A stretch of 64,000 bases of DNA from Pseudomonas sp. S06B 330 (GTDB lineage: Bacteria; Pseudomonadota; Gammaproteobacteria; Pseudomonadales; Pseudomonadaceae): contig NZ_CP088149.1 of NCBI RefSeq assembly GCF_002845275.2, positions 2,848,501 to 2,912,500 of the forward strand. Reading direction: 5' to 3'. Each line of letters starts with the position of its first letter. The stretch's first letter is position 1. Under the pieces are notes generated by a model, which searched no databases, was not told the DNA's origin, and saw only the letters and a list, made by a program, of their open reading frames with translations. The position numbers and the translations under genes were made by a program. Positions 54,133-63,132 of the stretch are shown here, one piece after another.

Positions 54133-54825
54133 TTACAAGCGGGGGGCGTTTTCCGCGGGATCAGGCGAACAGCACAGCGCCAGGCGCTTGAGAGCGTCAC
54201 CAAATCCGTGCGCTGCCCGACTATCACCGCGACTGCTGGTCGCCACACTATGGCGCGCCGTCCAAACGATTCGCGCGCCGCTGGCCAGCAGGGCCTTGAC
54301 CAAGTGCACATCTTCATGGGCCGGCAACGGGGCAAAGCCGCCTACACGCTGGTAGGCCTGGGCGCACACGCCAAGGTTGGCGCCATGGATATGCCGATGA
54401 TTCTCACAGGCCTGGTAGCTGTTGCGATATCGCCGGCGTAATTCGGCATCCTGCCAGGGTTGCCAGCGCTCGACGTGCACGGTGCCGCACACAGCATCCG
54501 CCGCACACTGCAGTTGCCACGTCAGCCAGTGCGCCGGAACCCGACTATCGGCATCGGTACAAGCCAGCCAGCGTGCGCCACGCTCCAGCATCAAGGCCGC
54601 GCCGAGACGTCGAGCGATGCCGACGTTGCCGGCATCCACCCGCAAGGTCTGCACACCATGGCGCTGCGCAACCGCCGCACTGCCATCGCTGCAGCGGTCG
54701 AGCACTACCAGCACCTGCACCTGCTGACCCGTTTGCTCAACCTCATGGGCAGCAAGTCGGACAGCCGATAGACAGCGACCCAGGCGCCGAGCCTCATTGT
54801 GGGCGGGAATGATGACGGCAATCAT
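54133..54825 (-). CDS. GT2 family glycosyltransferase
   Basis: A 230-residue soluble GT-A enzyme. IAVIIPAHNEARRL is at residues 2-15, LVVLDRCSDGS near residue 40, a DADSRVP DXD-type site near residue 92, and HIHGANLGVCAQAYQRVGGF near residue 142. It is the last gene of a minus-strand operon with a methyltransferase, a PIG-L deacetylase and an ACAD-like protein, and overlaps the methyltransferase by 4 bases. It has no membrane anchor. A likely product is a small glycosylated, deacetylated metabolite; the sugar and acceptor are unknown. Confidence 0.83.
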   Translation of the reverse strand: MIAVIIPAHNEARRLGRCLSAVRLAAHEVEQTGQQVQVLVVLDRCSDGSAAVAQRHGVQTLRVDAGNVGIARRLGAALMLERGARWLACTDADSRVPAHWLTWQLQCAADAVCGTVHVERWQPWQDAELRRRYRNSYQACENHRHIHGANLGVCAQAYQRVGGFAPLPAHEDVHLVKALLASGARIVWTARHSVATSSRGDSRAAHGFGDALKRLALCCSPDPAENAPRL

Positions 54826-55421
54826 GCACAGGTCTCACTGAGGTCGATGACGTTGGGCTGGCATGTCCAGTATTCCAGGAGAAAATCTGCTTCCTCATGA
54901 CGAAAAACCGGATACAAGGGTAGATGTCGGGCCAGTAGTGTATGTACCTGGCGTCCGGTCTGCGGGCAGCCGTCGATGGGGTGCAGCCAATGGCAGGCCA
55001 GCACGCCACCGTCATCACCCAGGCTGGCAAGCGATTGCTCGATCACCTGTAACCACTGGCTCGGGTCCAGGTAGTAGCCGATCTCACTGAGCACGATCAA
55101 ATCAAAGCGCCCACTTGGCCAGTCGCCCGGTAGACGGCCCTGGTCAACCCGCGCGTGTGCAACCTTGAGTAGCCGCTTGCGAGCGAGTGTCACCGCCGTC
55201 GGGTCAAGGTCCTGACACCACAGTTCGGCGCAACGTTCGCCCAGCGCGGCACTGAGTTCGCCATTAGCGCAAGCGGGCTCAAAAATTCGTGCGTAATGCT
55301 GGCGTGGGAGGCTGGCCAATAACAGTTCGCGCTTGCGCCGTTCATACCAGCGGGTGCGGAAAGCCCAGGGGTCATCATCGTTTTTGTACAGGTCGGCGAA
55401 GTAACACGCATCGAGGCTCAT
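54822..55421 (-). CDS. NodS-like SAM-dependent methyltransferase
   Basis: A 199-residue protein. YFADLYKNDDDPWAFRTRWYE is near residue 7, the SAM motif IFEPACANGELSAAL near residue 45, the acidic DLDPTAVTLARKR near residue 71, and LIVLSEIGYYL near residue 109. It resembles NodS, which N-methylates a deacetylated chitin oligomer after the deacetylase NodB. Here it is adjacent to a PIG-L deacetylase and a glycosyltransferase, a strikingly parallel set. It overlaps both neighbours by 4 bases. Confidence 0.78.
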   Translation of the reverse strand: MSLDACYFADLYKNDDDPWAFRTRWYERRKRELLLASLPRQHYARIFEPACANGELSAALGERCAELWCQDLDPTAVTLARKRLLKVAHARVDQGRLPGDWPSGRFDLIVLSEIGYYLDPSQWLQVIEQSLASLGDDGGVLACHWLHPIDGCPQTGRQVHTLLARHLPLYPVFRHEEADFLLEYWTCQPNVIDLSETCA

Positions 55422-56173
55422 AGAAACACCAGTTCAAAGGGTTGCAGCAGACACTCCCGCAGCGCGTGGGGCAGCACCGGATCTTGGCCATTGTCTGAAT
55501 GGGTCTGACTGACATGTGCGGCAATGGCCTGGCGTTTGCGCGCCAGGCTTTGCTCGTCGAGTTGAATCCGGTGGGCCTGTGGCCACGGCAATCTGGAATC
55601 TTCAGGCGTGGCCCAGTGCCAGGCCCAGACCGGCACTTCCACCAGGCGCGCACCACGCGTCCGGGCTGCCTGCGCGCAGGCTCTGCCGACGGCCTCATGA
55701 TCGGTATGGCCATCGCGCCGCCAGGTGGTGAGTACCACGTCATCCGCGGTGAGCAATTGGGTGAGGTAGTTGACCAGGTAGGCTTCGTCCCGAGCCACGG
55801 CGCCGTCCTTGAGGCTTAGCCTGCGCCAGTCGAGGTCATTGACGGCCAGATCCAGACACCGCAGGGCGTGACGGCTCTCCATTGGCCGGTCATGACGCAA
55901 ACGGTGCTCGGTCCAATGCCGGGAATGTCGATGGCTCGCTTCACCATCGGTCACCGAAACCAGCAGTAACGCTTGCTCACGACCGTGAAAGCTACACAGC
56001 AGCCCGCCGCAGGCGAGCACTTCATCGTCAGGGTGTGGCGCGACCACAACCAGACGATGGCCAGGGGGGCACAACTGTGCGGGGGTGATCCAGGTGGCGC
56101 GGGCCAGATGGGCCGACTGCTGCCAGTGCGCCCAGGGCGTGCCTTGGCTCGCGGCAATAAGGTTGTCGGTCAT
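55418..56173 (-). CDS. PIG-L/LmbE-family N-deacetylase
   Basis: A 251-residue protein. VVAPHPDDEVLACGGLL near residue 43 is the zinc-binding PHPDDE motif, and the HxxH region appears as RRDGHTDHEAVG near residue 150. The family removes acetyl from GlcNAc-type sugars (PIG-L, MshB, LmbE). ATG at 56173 overlaps the ACAD-like stop by 4 bases and is preferred to the GTG upstream. With the glycosyltransferase and NodS-like enzyme it suggests construction of an N-methylated amino sugar compound. Confidence 0.83.
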   Translation of the reverse strand: MTDNLIAASQGTPWAHWQQSAHLARATWITPAQLCPPGHRLVVVAPHPDDEVLACGGLLCSFHGREQALLLVSVTDGEASHRHSRHWTEHRLRHDRPMESRHALRCLDLAVNDLDWRRLSLKDGAVARDEAYLVNYLTQLLTADDVVLTTWRRDGHTDHEAVGRACAQAARTRGARLVEVPVWAWHWATPEDSRLPWPQAHRIQLDEQSLARKRQAIAAHVSQTHSDNGQDPVLPHALRECLLQPFELVFL

Positions 56174-57213
56174 AGCTGCCACGCCCCAGCAGGGACGTGC
56201 GCCACCTGTTGCCCCAAGGCCGCCAGGTCTTTTTCGGCGTGACTCTGCCGCAGGAACACCGGCAGATCGGCACTGAGCCGGGCGAAATGGCTGTTGCGGC
56301 AGAACGGTGTGGCACCGAGGGCTCGGCCGACATGGTGGATAACCTGCTCGACGGCGTGCTCAACCTGGGCGCGGACACGGCGTACCTCAACGCTGGCATC
56401 TGCCACCGGTTGGAGATCGATCCAGGCGGCGCACTCGCGCAGGGCCGCGCGGGCACCGAGCAAAGCGGCATCGACCGCTCCCAGGTGCGCGTCGGCGTGT
56501 GGATCCTGGCGAGGTTGACGACAGTGTTCACGCAAATAGTCGGCCAAGGCTTGCGCTGCCCCATACCAACAGGCTGCAATGCCGGCCCCTCCCTGCCAGA
56601 AGCCGGGGCGTGTCAGGTACTGCCCGGGATGGCCGACGGCGATGCCCGGCGCTTCATTGAAGGCAATGTCGACACTGGTGGTGATGCCCATGCCAACGGC
56701 TTGCCATTGCTCAACATCAATATGCTGGTTGGGGTGCGAAAGCTCGATGGCGACCAGTTGCGGCTGGTCCTGATCGTCCCAGGCGGTGAGCAGTGCGCGG
56801 TCAATCTGCAGCGCCCCGGAACACCATGCTTTGCGGCCTCCCAAACGCACTAGATTGCCCTCGCGAGCGACGATCCGCGTGCGGGCAGAGGGTGGCTCGG
56901 CTGCCCAGACGCCCCAGATTCCATTACCGACCAGATGCGCTGCCGAACATTCAGAGAGGATCGCCAAGGCGTCAGTGTGGCCTTCGTACAATTTTGCCAG
57001 GGCCAGGTCGCAACCGGCGACCCGTGCCAGCGTCTGCCAACGCTGCAAGGTGTGCCCTTGACCGGGTAGCGGCAGCAGATCGAGATGATCGGCCTGTAGG
57101 GCGTGCAGCACCGCTGGCAGTTGAGTATCGAGGTTAAGTGCCTGTGGACGCTCGGTGAAGCTGTGCAAAAGGCGGTCCAGGCTGCCCAGATCGGAATCCT
57201 GAATGATGCTCAT
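56170..57213 (-). CDS. Acyl-CoA dehydrogenase-like protein
   Basis: A 347-residue protein started at 57213, with GGAG eight bases upstream; the upstream extension is unlike the family. The fold is ACAD-like: helical first half, a WGVWAAEPPSARTRIV segment near residue 102 in place of the usual TEPGAGSD, and VRLGGRKAWCSGA near residue 122 matching the beta-domain. Classical FAD motifs are weak and the C-terminus is divergent, so it may act on a carrier-bound substrate or as a hydroxylase-like flavoprotein. It lies 95 bases downstream of ligD and heads the four-gene overlapping set. Confidence 0.65.
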   Translation of the reverse strand: MSIIQDSDLGSLDRLLHSFTERPQALNLDTQLPAVLHALQADHLDLLPLPGQGHTLQRWQTLARVAGCDLALAKLYEGHTDALAILSECSAAHLVGNGIWGVWAAEPPSARTRIVAREGNLVRLGGRKAWCSGALQIDRALLTAWDDQDQPQLVAIELSHPNQHIDVEQWQAVGMGITTSVDIAFNEAPGIAVGHPGQYLTRPGFWQGGAGIAACWYGAAQALADYLREHCRQPRQDPHADAHLGAVDAALLGARAALRECAAWIDLQPVADASVEVRRVRAQVEHAVEQVIHHVGRALGATPFCRNSHFARLSADLPVFLRQSHAEKDLAALGQQVAHVPAGAWQL

Positions 57214-57308
57214 GAGAGGGGCTCCTTTGGCCCAGCCTGGGCCATATTGGCGTTTTTCTACCCACCACGCAGGTTCATGGCACCTGCAACAGGTCAACCC
57301 ACGGGGCA

Positions 57309-59792
57309 CTAGCAGAGCCCTAGCTGTTTGCGCATGGCGGCGGTTATGGATTGGCGGGTGGTGGCATATTCGGCCCAGGGGTCATTGATTTGCGCCAGGC
57401 GCTCGCCCAGGTTGAACAGGTTCCATTGGTTGGCGCCTTTGAGTTGAACCAGCTCCTCGCGCCAGATCGGCACCGAAACCGGCAGCCCCTCTCGGGCACG
57501 CAGCGAGTAGGCGCAGACGGTGGTCGCGCCCTTGCCGTTGCGCAGGTAGTCGATGAAGATCCGACCGACCCGGTTCTTGGGCCCTGACACCGAAGAAAGG
57601 CGATCAGGAAACAGCCCGGCCAAGTGATTCACAATGGCGTGGCTGAAGTCTTTGACGTCATCCCAACCAGCGCGCCGGGTGAGTGGCACCACCAAGTGCA
57701 TGCCTTTGCCGCCACTGGTCTTGAGGAACGTGCGCAAGCCCAGTTCGTCGAGCAGGGTCAGGGTCAGGTGCGTGGCTTCCTGCATGGCTTTCCACGGCAA
57801 CGCCGGGTCTGGGTCGAGGTCGAGAACAAAGCGGTCGGGTTTGTCGAACTGTTTGTCGGTGGCGTTCCAGGTATGCAGTTCAAGCATGTTCATCTGTACC
57901 GCACCGAGCAGGGTGTCCGGACGATTGATGACCATCGCCGCCTGACCGGCCTGGTCCTTGTCGTAGGTGACGATATGAGGAATACCCAGACCAGCGGCGT
58001 TTTTCTGAAAGAACAGTTCACCGCCCAAACCGTCCGGTGCTCGAACCAAGGCCACCGGGCGCTGCTTGAGGTGTGGCAGCATCCACGGCGCTACCGAGGC
58101 GTAGTACTCGGCGACTTGCCGTTTGGTTGCACCGCTTGTGGGGTCGATCAGGCGGTCTGGATGGGTCAGACGCAATTCGCCCAGGTCGTTGGGCAGGGCA
58201 ATGGGTGTGTTCGGCATGGGGCGCTCCAGGTCGATCGCCGTCGCTGGCTTGTCATCGCGTAGCCCGTGGAACACCGCATGGCGAACAATGCCTTCACGAG
58301 TCATTTGGGCATAGGCGACTTCCGCCAGCAGGCGCGGTTGCAGCCAGTGCACACCGCGTGCCTCGGCTCCACCGGGGGCATTGAGCAGTGGTGGGCGCTG
58401 CGCCGCCAATGGCTTGAGCCGGGCATGGAGGCTGTCGAGGGTGGTTGTACTGAAGCCGGTGCCCACCTTGCCGGCGTAACGCAACTGGCCTTTGTCTTTG
58501 TCATGCAAGGCCAGCAACAGCGCGCCGAAACCGTTGCGGCTGCCTTTGGGGTCGGTGTAGCCGACGATGATGAATTCCTGTCGTTGCTTGCATTTGAGTT
58601 TGATCCAGTCACTGCTGCGTCGACCCACGTAGATGCTGTCCAAACGCTTGCCGATCAGGCCTTCGAGCTCCATACGGCAGGCGCTGTCGAGCAGCGACTC
58701 GACTGGTTCATCGAAGTCGGCAGAAAATGCGAGCTCGGCGGCCGTGTTGTGCTCCAGCAGCGCCTGCAGGCGGACGCGCCGTTCTTGCAGCGGACATTCG
58801 CGTAGATCCTTGCCATTGAGGTAGAGCAAATCGAACAGGTAATAGCTGATGTGCTCGTCGCTATTGCTGTCAAAAGCGTTCTGCAGGGCTTGGAAATCAG
58901 CAATGCCCTGTTCGCCGGCAACCACCATCTCACCATCGAGCCACGCCGACTTCAGCTTCAGGGTGCGCAACGCCGCGAGCTGATGAGGCATTTTGGCGCT
59001 CCAGTCGTGGCCGTTGCGGGTGAACAGGCGTACCTCATCACCCTCAATGCGCGCGAGGATCCGGTAACCGTCGAACTTGACTTCGTAGCGCCATTCGCCA
59101 CTGGGTGGGGACTCGACCAACGTCGCCAGCTGCGGTTGCAATTGCGCTGGCAGCTCGGCTTTACGTCCTGCGCTGGTCCGCAGGCGTTTGGCAGGGGCTG
59201 CGCGTTGGCCGGCAGCTGAGGTGGCGGGGCGCGCAAGCAAGGTACGATCGCTGAGCACGCTGTCCGGCTGCGCCTGGACAATATCGTAGTCACTGGCGCT
59301 GCGAGCTTCGCCATCGTTGGACTTGACCAGCATCCATTGCTCTTTTTTGCCATCCAGGTGGGTGCGAAACAGGTTCCACACCCCGGCCAGCTTCTCGCCT
59401 TGCAGACGAAAGCGCAGCTTGCCCTTGGCGTAGGCCTGGCGAGGATCTCCTTCTGGCTGCCAGATACCACGGTCCCAGACGATCACATCACCGGCGCCGT
59501 AATGCCCTTGGGGTATGGCGCCCTCGAAGTTGGCGTAGTCGAGAGGGTGATCTTCAACATGCACCGCCAGGCGCCGGACCTTAGGGTCAAGCGAGGGCCC
59601 CTTGGGGATTGCCCAGCTTTTCAGGGTGCCATCGAGTTCCAGGCGAAAGTCATAGTGCAGGTGGCTGGCGTCGTGTTTCTGGATGCAGTACTGCAAGGCG
59701 TGCGCGTGTTTGCCGCGGGGCGTTTTGCCCAGGGGTTCGGATGTGGCGTTGAAGTCACGTTTGCGCTGGTATTCCTGCAGGAGCTTGGCCAT
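57309..59792 (-). CDS. ligD: ATP-dependent DNA ligase LigD (phosphoesterase-ligase-polymerase)
   Basis: An 827-residue protein with all three modules. The 3'-phosphoesterase domain occupies about residues 1-190 (YDFRLELDGTLKSWAIPKGP near residue 44). The ligase domain spans about 215-510, with the nucleotide-linked Lys in EVKFDGYRILAR near residue 238. The polymerase/primase domain spans about 540-825, with DLDPDPALPWK near residue 653 and TSGGKGMHLVVPL near residue 686. With Ku, 3.3 kb away on the other strand, it makes up two-component non-homologous end joining. ATG at 59792 has GGAG just upstream. All catalytic motifs look intact. Confidence 0.95.
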   Translation of the reverse strand: MAKLLQEYQRKRDFNATSEPLGKTPRGKHAHALQYCIQKHDASHLHYDFRLELDGTLKSWAIPKGPSLDPKVRRLAVHVEDHPLDYANFEGAIPQGHYGAGDVIVWDRGIWQPEGDPRQAYAKGKLRFRLQGEKLAGVWNLFRTHLDGKKEQWMLVKSNDGEARSASDYDIVQAQPDSVLSDRTLLARPATSAAGQRAAPAKRLRTSAGRKAELPAQLQPQLATLVESPPSGEWRYEVKFDGYRILARIEGDEVRLFTRNGHDWSAKMPHQLAALRTLKLKSAWLDGEMVVAGEQGIADFQALQNAFDSNSDEHISYYLFDLLYLNGKDLRECPLQERRVRLQALLEHNTAAELAFSADFDEPVESLLDSACRMELEGLIGKRLDSIYVGRRSSDWIKLKCKQRQEFIIVGYTDPKGSRNGFGALLLALHDKDKGQLRYAGKVGTGFSTTTLDSLHARLKPLAAQRPPLLNAPGGAEARGVHWLQPRLLAEVAYAQMTREGIVRHAVFHGLRDDKPATAIDLERPMPNTPIALPNDLGELRLTHPDRLIDPTSGATKRQVAEYYASVAPWMLPHLKQRPVALVRAPDGLGGELFFQKNAAGLGIPHIVTYDKDQAGQAAMVINRPDTLLGAVQMNMLELHTWNATDKQFDKPDRFVLDLDPDPALPWKAMQEATHLTLTLLDELGLRTFLKTSGGKGMHLVVPLTRRAGWDDVKDFSHAIVNHLAGLFPDRLSSVSGPKNRVGRIFIDYLRNGKGATTVCAYSLRAREGLPVSVPIWREELVQLKGANQWNLFNLGERLAQINDPWAEYATTRQSITAAMRKQLGLC

Positions 59793-59883
59793 GGCGACTC
59801 CAGGACAATTGGCGAGTCTCTAGAGCTGGGAGGGCGCTGCGAGTGGGAGAGTTCAATCTAACTGCATACCCCCAACAATAGGC

Positions 59884-60022
59884 TGTAGCCGCTGCCGAGG
59901 GACGAGGCTGCGATCGACTGCAGAGCAGTCGCAATGCGGGCACCACGTTGGACCTGAAGAATCGCGGTGGCCTGGTTTTGCGGGCGTTTCACGCCCGATC
60001 GCAGCCTCACGGCAGCGGCTAC
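59884..60022. repeat. Single copy of the REP unit found as a satellite at 19901
   Basis: GTAGCCGCTGCCG at 59884 through GCAGCGGCTAC at 60022 is about 139 bases, in the same order and orientation as the 156-bp satellite unit, with about a dozen differences. It fills the gap between the ligD start and the ybhN stop and reaches into the last codon of ybhN. Confidence 0.85.
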
Positions 60023-60978
60023 AAGGGGCCAGTATCTGTCTTGACTTGCTGGCGCATGGCCTTGGCGCGTTTCTCCAGAACCAGATAGGCGACCAGCGCC
60101 AACAGCAGCGGGATCAGGTAGTACAGCGTGCGATAGCCCAGCAGTGCCGCGACCAGCGTGCCTTGACCAAGCTGGCCGTGCAGCAGGGCCAGGAATACCG
60201 TCTCCAGTACACCCAGGCCGGCGGGTACGTGGGCTATCACCCCGGCCACGCAACTGATCAGCAAAATCCCCAGGATCGAGGGGTAGAACAGCTCATCGGG
60301 CAGCAGCCAGTAGATCAGCGCCGCCATCAACGCCCAGTTGCTCGCGCCCATGCCTACCTGGAGCAAGGCCAGGCGCCACGACGGTAAGGTGATCTCATGG
60401 TCGCGCCAGCGCCAGGTACGGCGTCGGGCGAAAGCACAGGCCAGCAAGTAAGTGAGGGCCAGCAGCACCATCAATACGCCGATCAGTTGCAGGCCGGTAG
60501 TCCCCACCGCCCAGTTGGCCGGCAATTTGACCAGGCGCAGGGCAAACACGGTGCCCGCCAGGGCCAGGTAGCCGACCCAGTTGGTAAGGATGCCCAGGCT
60601 GATGATGCGGGTGATGGTTGCAGTGTCCAGCCCCAAGCGGCCATACAGCCGATAACGCAAAGCCACGCCGCCAACCCAGGTGGTGAAGTTGAGGTTAAAG
60701 GCATAACAGACGAAGGCTACCGGCAGCACTTGGCGTACCGGCAGGTGGTGGCCGGTGTAGGCGCGCCCAAGCAGGTCATAGCAGCTGAACAGCATGAAAC
60801 TGCACAGCGCCAGACCCAAGCCCACCGTCAGGGATGCCGGGCTGTAGGCTTGCAATGACTGTTTGACCTCATTCCAGTCCAGATTGCGGGCCAGAAAATA
60901 GAGCAGCACGGGGATCAGCAACAGGAACAACAGCGTGAATAGCCGCTTACCCCAGCGAAGCCAGCGTTGCTGCGCCAT
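60019..60978 (-). CDS. ybhN: YbhN-like membrane protein (UPF0104, LPG-synthase TM-like)
   Basis: A 319-residue integral membrane protein with about eight hydrophobic segments from residue 13 to the end, matching the lysylphosphatidylglycerol synthase transmembrane family (UPF0104). E. coli carries the same order ybhP-ybhO(clsB)-ybhN, found here as 62968 to 60019. The ATG overlaps the clsB stop as TGATG. The last codons and the TAG stop lie in the REP element, so its C-terminal residues may differ in relatives without the repeat. Role unknown; a lipid-flipping role is inferred from the family. Confidence 0.88.
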   Translation of the reverse strand: MAQQRWLRWGKRLFTLLFLLLIPVLLYFLARNLDWNEVKQSLQAYSPASLTVGLGLALCSFMLFSCYDLLGRAYTGHHLPVRQVLPVAFVCYAFNLNFTTWVGGVALRYRLYGRLGLDTATITRIISLGILTNWVGYLALAGTVFALRLVKLPANWAVGTTGLQLIGVLMVLLALTYLLACAFARRRTWRWRDHEITLPSWRLALLQVGMGASNWALMAALIYWLLPDELFYPSILGILLISCVAGVIAHVPAGLGVLETVFLALLHGQLGQGTLVAALLGYRTLYYLIPLLLALVAYLVLEKRAKAMRQQVKTDTGPL

Positions 60979-62180
60979 CAGGTCTTGCCCTCATGGAGAT
61001 TGCCATCGACTTCGGCATCCGGCTGTAAGGATTGCAAGGTCTGTCGGTGCGCGGGAAACCAGCCGGCGATCACCGGAAAACGCCGAATGATGTGAAAACA
61101 CATGAAAATCAAGGGCGCGCGCCACCAATAGCCATGGACCATGCGTTCCAGAGTCACCGGTTTGCAGTGCTGGGCCCCGAGCTCACTTAAATGTTCGTAC
61201 AGATGTTGATTGAACGCGCGGTCACGAATCAGCAGGTTCGCCTCAAGGTTGAAGGCCAGGCTCAGCGGGTCGAGATTGCTTGAGCCCACCGTGGACCACT
61301 CGTCGTCAACCAGCGCGACCTTGCCGTGCAAAGGACGCTGGCAGTACTCATAGATCGTTACGCCGTCGCGCAGCAAATAGTTGTACAGCAGGCGGGAGAG
61401 GGCGCGGACCCAGCGCATGTCCGGTTGCCCCTGGAGGATTAGGGTCACTTGCACACCCCGGCGAGCGGCGTTGCGCAGTTCTCGCAGCAGGCGATAGCCG
61501 GGGAAGAAGTAAGCGTTGGCCACCACCAGGCGCTTGCGCGCCGAACGAAAGGCCAGCAGATATTGCTCTTCGATGGCATTGCGCTGACGCTGGTTGTCAC
61601 GTTCAACCAATACGGCGCTGACCTTGCCGGTCGGCTCGCGCACCGGCCGGACTTGACTCGGTGGTTCCAGCACTGGTGCCAACAGGCGGCGGCTCGAAGC
61701 ATGCAACTGGGCAACCACCGGCCCGGTAACCTCCACCGCATAGTCTTGCTTGGCCATTGGCCCATAATCACCCAGGTGGTCAGCGCTATAATTGATGCCA
61801 CCAATGAAGGCCTGCTCGCCATCGACCACCACAATCTTGCGGTGCAGGCGCCGGAAAAGGTTGGTCCGCATACCGATCAGCCGCGGCTGCGGATCGAACA
61901 CGTGAAAGTTGATGCCGACTTCAGTCATGGCGCTGATGAAGGGTTGCGGCAAGTCAGCGGTGCCATAACCATCGACCACGACCTCGACCCGTACACCGCG
62001 TTGCGCCGCTTCGATCAGCACCTGCTGCAGTTCCTGGCCCACCTTGTCATCAAAGAGGATAAAGGTCTCCAGCAACACTTCTTCTTGGGCGTTTGCAATC
62101 GCGGCGAAAACGCGGGGGTAGTAGTCCTCACCATTGATCAGCAACTGCACACTGTTGCCGTCTACCCAGGGTCTGTTCAC
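60978..62180 (-). CDS. clsB: Cardiolipin synthase B
   Basis: A 400-residue phospholipase-D superfamily protein from the GTG at 62180, whose GTGA overlaps the ybhP stop. Two HKD motifs are intact: HRKIVVVDGEQAFIGGIN near residue 115 and HGKVALVDDEWSTVGSSN near residue 295. It has no N-terminal membrane segments, as in E. coli ClsB (YbhO), unlike ClsA. It condenses phosphatidylglycerol into cardiolipin. It is translationally coupled to ybhP and ybhN. Confidence 0.92.
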   Translation of the reverse strand: MNRPWVDGNSVQLLINGEDYYPRVFAAIANAQEEVLLETFILFDDKVGQELQQVLIEAAQRGVRVEVVVDGYGTADLPQPFISAMTEVGINFHVFDPQPRLIGMRTNLFRRLHRKIVVVDGEQAFIGGINYSADHLGDYGPMAKQDYAVEVTGPVVAQLHASSRRLLAPVLEPPSQVRPVREPTGKVSAVLVERDNQRQRNAIEEQYLLAFRSARKRLVVANAYFFPGYRLLRELRNAARRGVQVTLILQGQPDMRWVRALSRLLYNYLLRDGVTIYEYCQRPLHGKVALVDDEWSTVGSSNLDPLSLAFNLEANLLIRDRAFNQHLYEHLSELGAQHCKPVTLERMVHGYWWRAPLIFMCFHIIRRFPVIAGWFPAHRQTLQSLQPDAEVDGNLHEGKT

Positions 62181-62968
62181 AGGCTCACCTCCGCCGCCAG
62201 CGGGGCATGATCGGAGAGGTGCGACCACGGCCAACTGGACAGCACCTGAACGTCTATGGGCAAGGCGTTGTGCAGGTAAATACGGTCCAGGCGCAGCAGC
62301 GGCAAGCGGGCTGGAAAGCTGCGCGCCAACGCGCCGCGGATCTTGCCGAAGGCTTCGAGCAGACGCTCACCGAGCACACTGTCCGCTTTCAGGCGCCAGT
62401 CATTGAAATCACCCGCGACGATCGCCGGAGCATCGACCGGCAGGCCATCGAGTAACTTCAGCAGCAGCTGCACCTGCTGTTGGCGATGGGCTTCACGCAG
62501 GCCAAGGTGGACACAGATCGCATGGACCTGGTCGTGGCCGGGCACATCAAGCCGACAGTGCAACAAGCCGCGCTGTTCGTTGCCGTCGATTGATACATCA
62601 AGGTTGCGATATTCAAGGATCGGGAACTTCGACAGCAGCGCATTACCATGATCGCCATGGGGATAGACCGCATTGCGGCCGTAGGCGAACTGCGGCCACA
62701 TGCTGTCGGCGAGAAATTCGTACTGCGGTGTGTCCGGCCAGGCCGGATGGCGCCGAGCATGCTGGGCGTGGCTACCATGCACTTCCTGTAGGAACACCAG
62801 GTCGGCCCCGGTAGTTCGCACCGCATCGCGCAGCTCTGGCAGGATGAAGCGCCGATTGAGGGCGGTGAAGCCCTTGTGCACATTGATCGTCAGCAGCTTC
62901 AAGCGGTGCACAGCGGTGACTCGGTCGATCACACGGGTGGGCGCTGGCGAGGTCTTGGTCACAATCAT
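62177..62968 (-). CDS. ybhP: YbhP-like endonuclease/exonuclease/phosphatase-family protein
   Basis: A 263-residue EEP-superfamily protein. LLTINVHKGFTALNRR near residue 26 (metal-binding Asn), FLQEVHGSH near residue 58 (metal Glu), VAGDFNDWR near residue 193 and the terminal WPWSHLSDHAPLAAEV (catalytic SDHAP His) are all present. ATG at 62968 is preferred, with GTG two codons earlier possible. The gene is first in the ybhP-clsB-ybhN operon, so a phospholipid head-group or phosphodiester substrate is likelier than DNA. Confidence 0.9.
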   Translation of the reverse strand: MIVTKTSPAPTRVIDRVTAVHRLKLLTINVHKGFTALNRRFILPELRDAVRTTGADLVFLQEVHGSHAQHARRHPAWPDTPQYEFLADSMWPQFAYGRNAVYPHGDHGNALLSKFPILEYRNLDVSIDGNEQRGLLHCRLDVPGHDQVHAICVHLGLREAHRQQQVQLLLKLLDGLPVDAPAIVAGDFNDWRLKADSVLGERLLEAFGKIRGALARSFPARLPLLRLDRIYLHNALPIDVQVLSSWPWSHLSDHAPLAAEVSL

Positions 62969-63132
62969 TATCACCGTATGGGGCCATACGCTAACGACCG
63001 ACGCCTGGCGCTACGGTTCAGCAGGAATGACGAGTGGTGGTTACAGGGGCGAATGCGTTGAACTTTGCCCGCCACCACGTTTCCACCGCTTAGCGCGCTC
63101 ACTGCAATACCCCGTCCTGACAGGAGGACACC

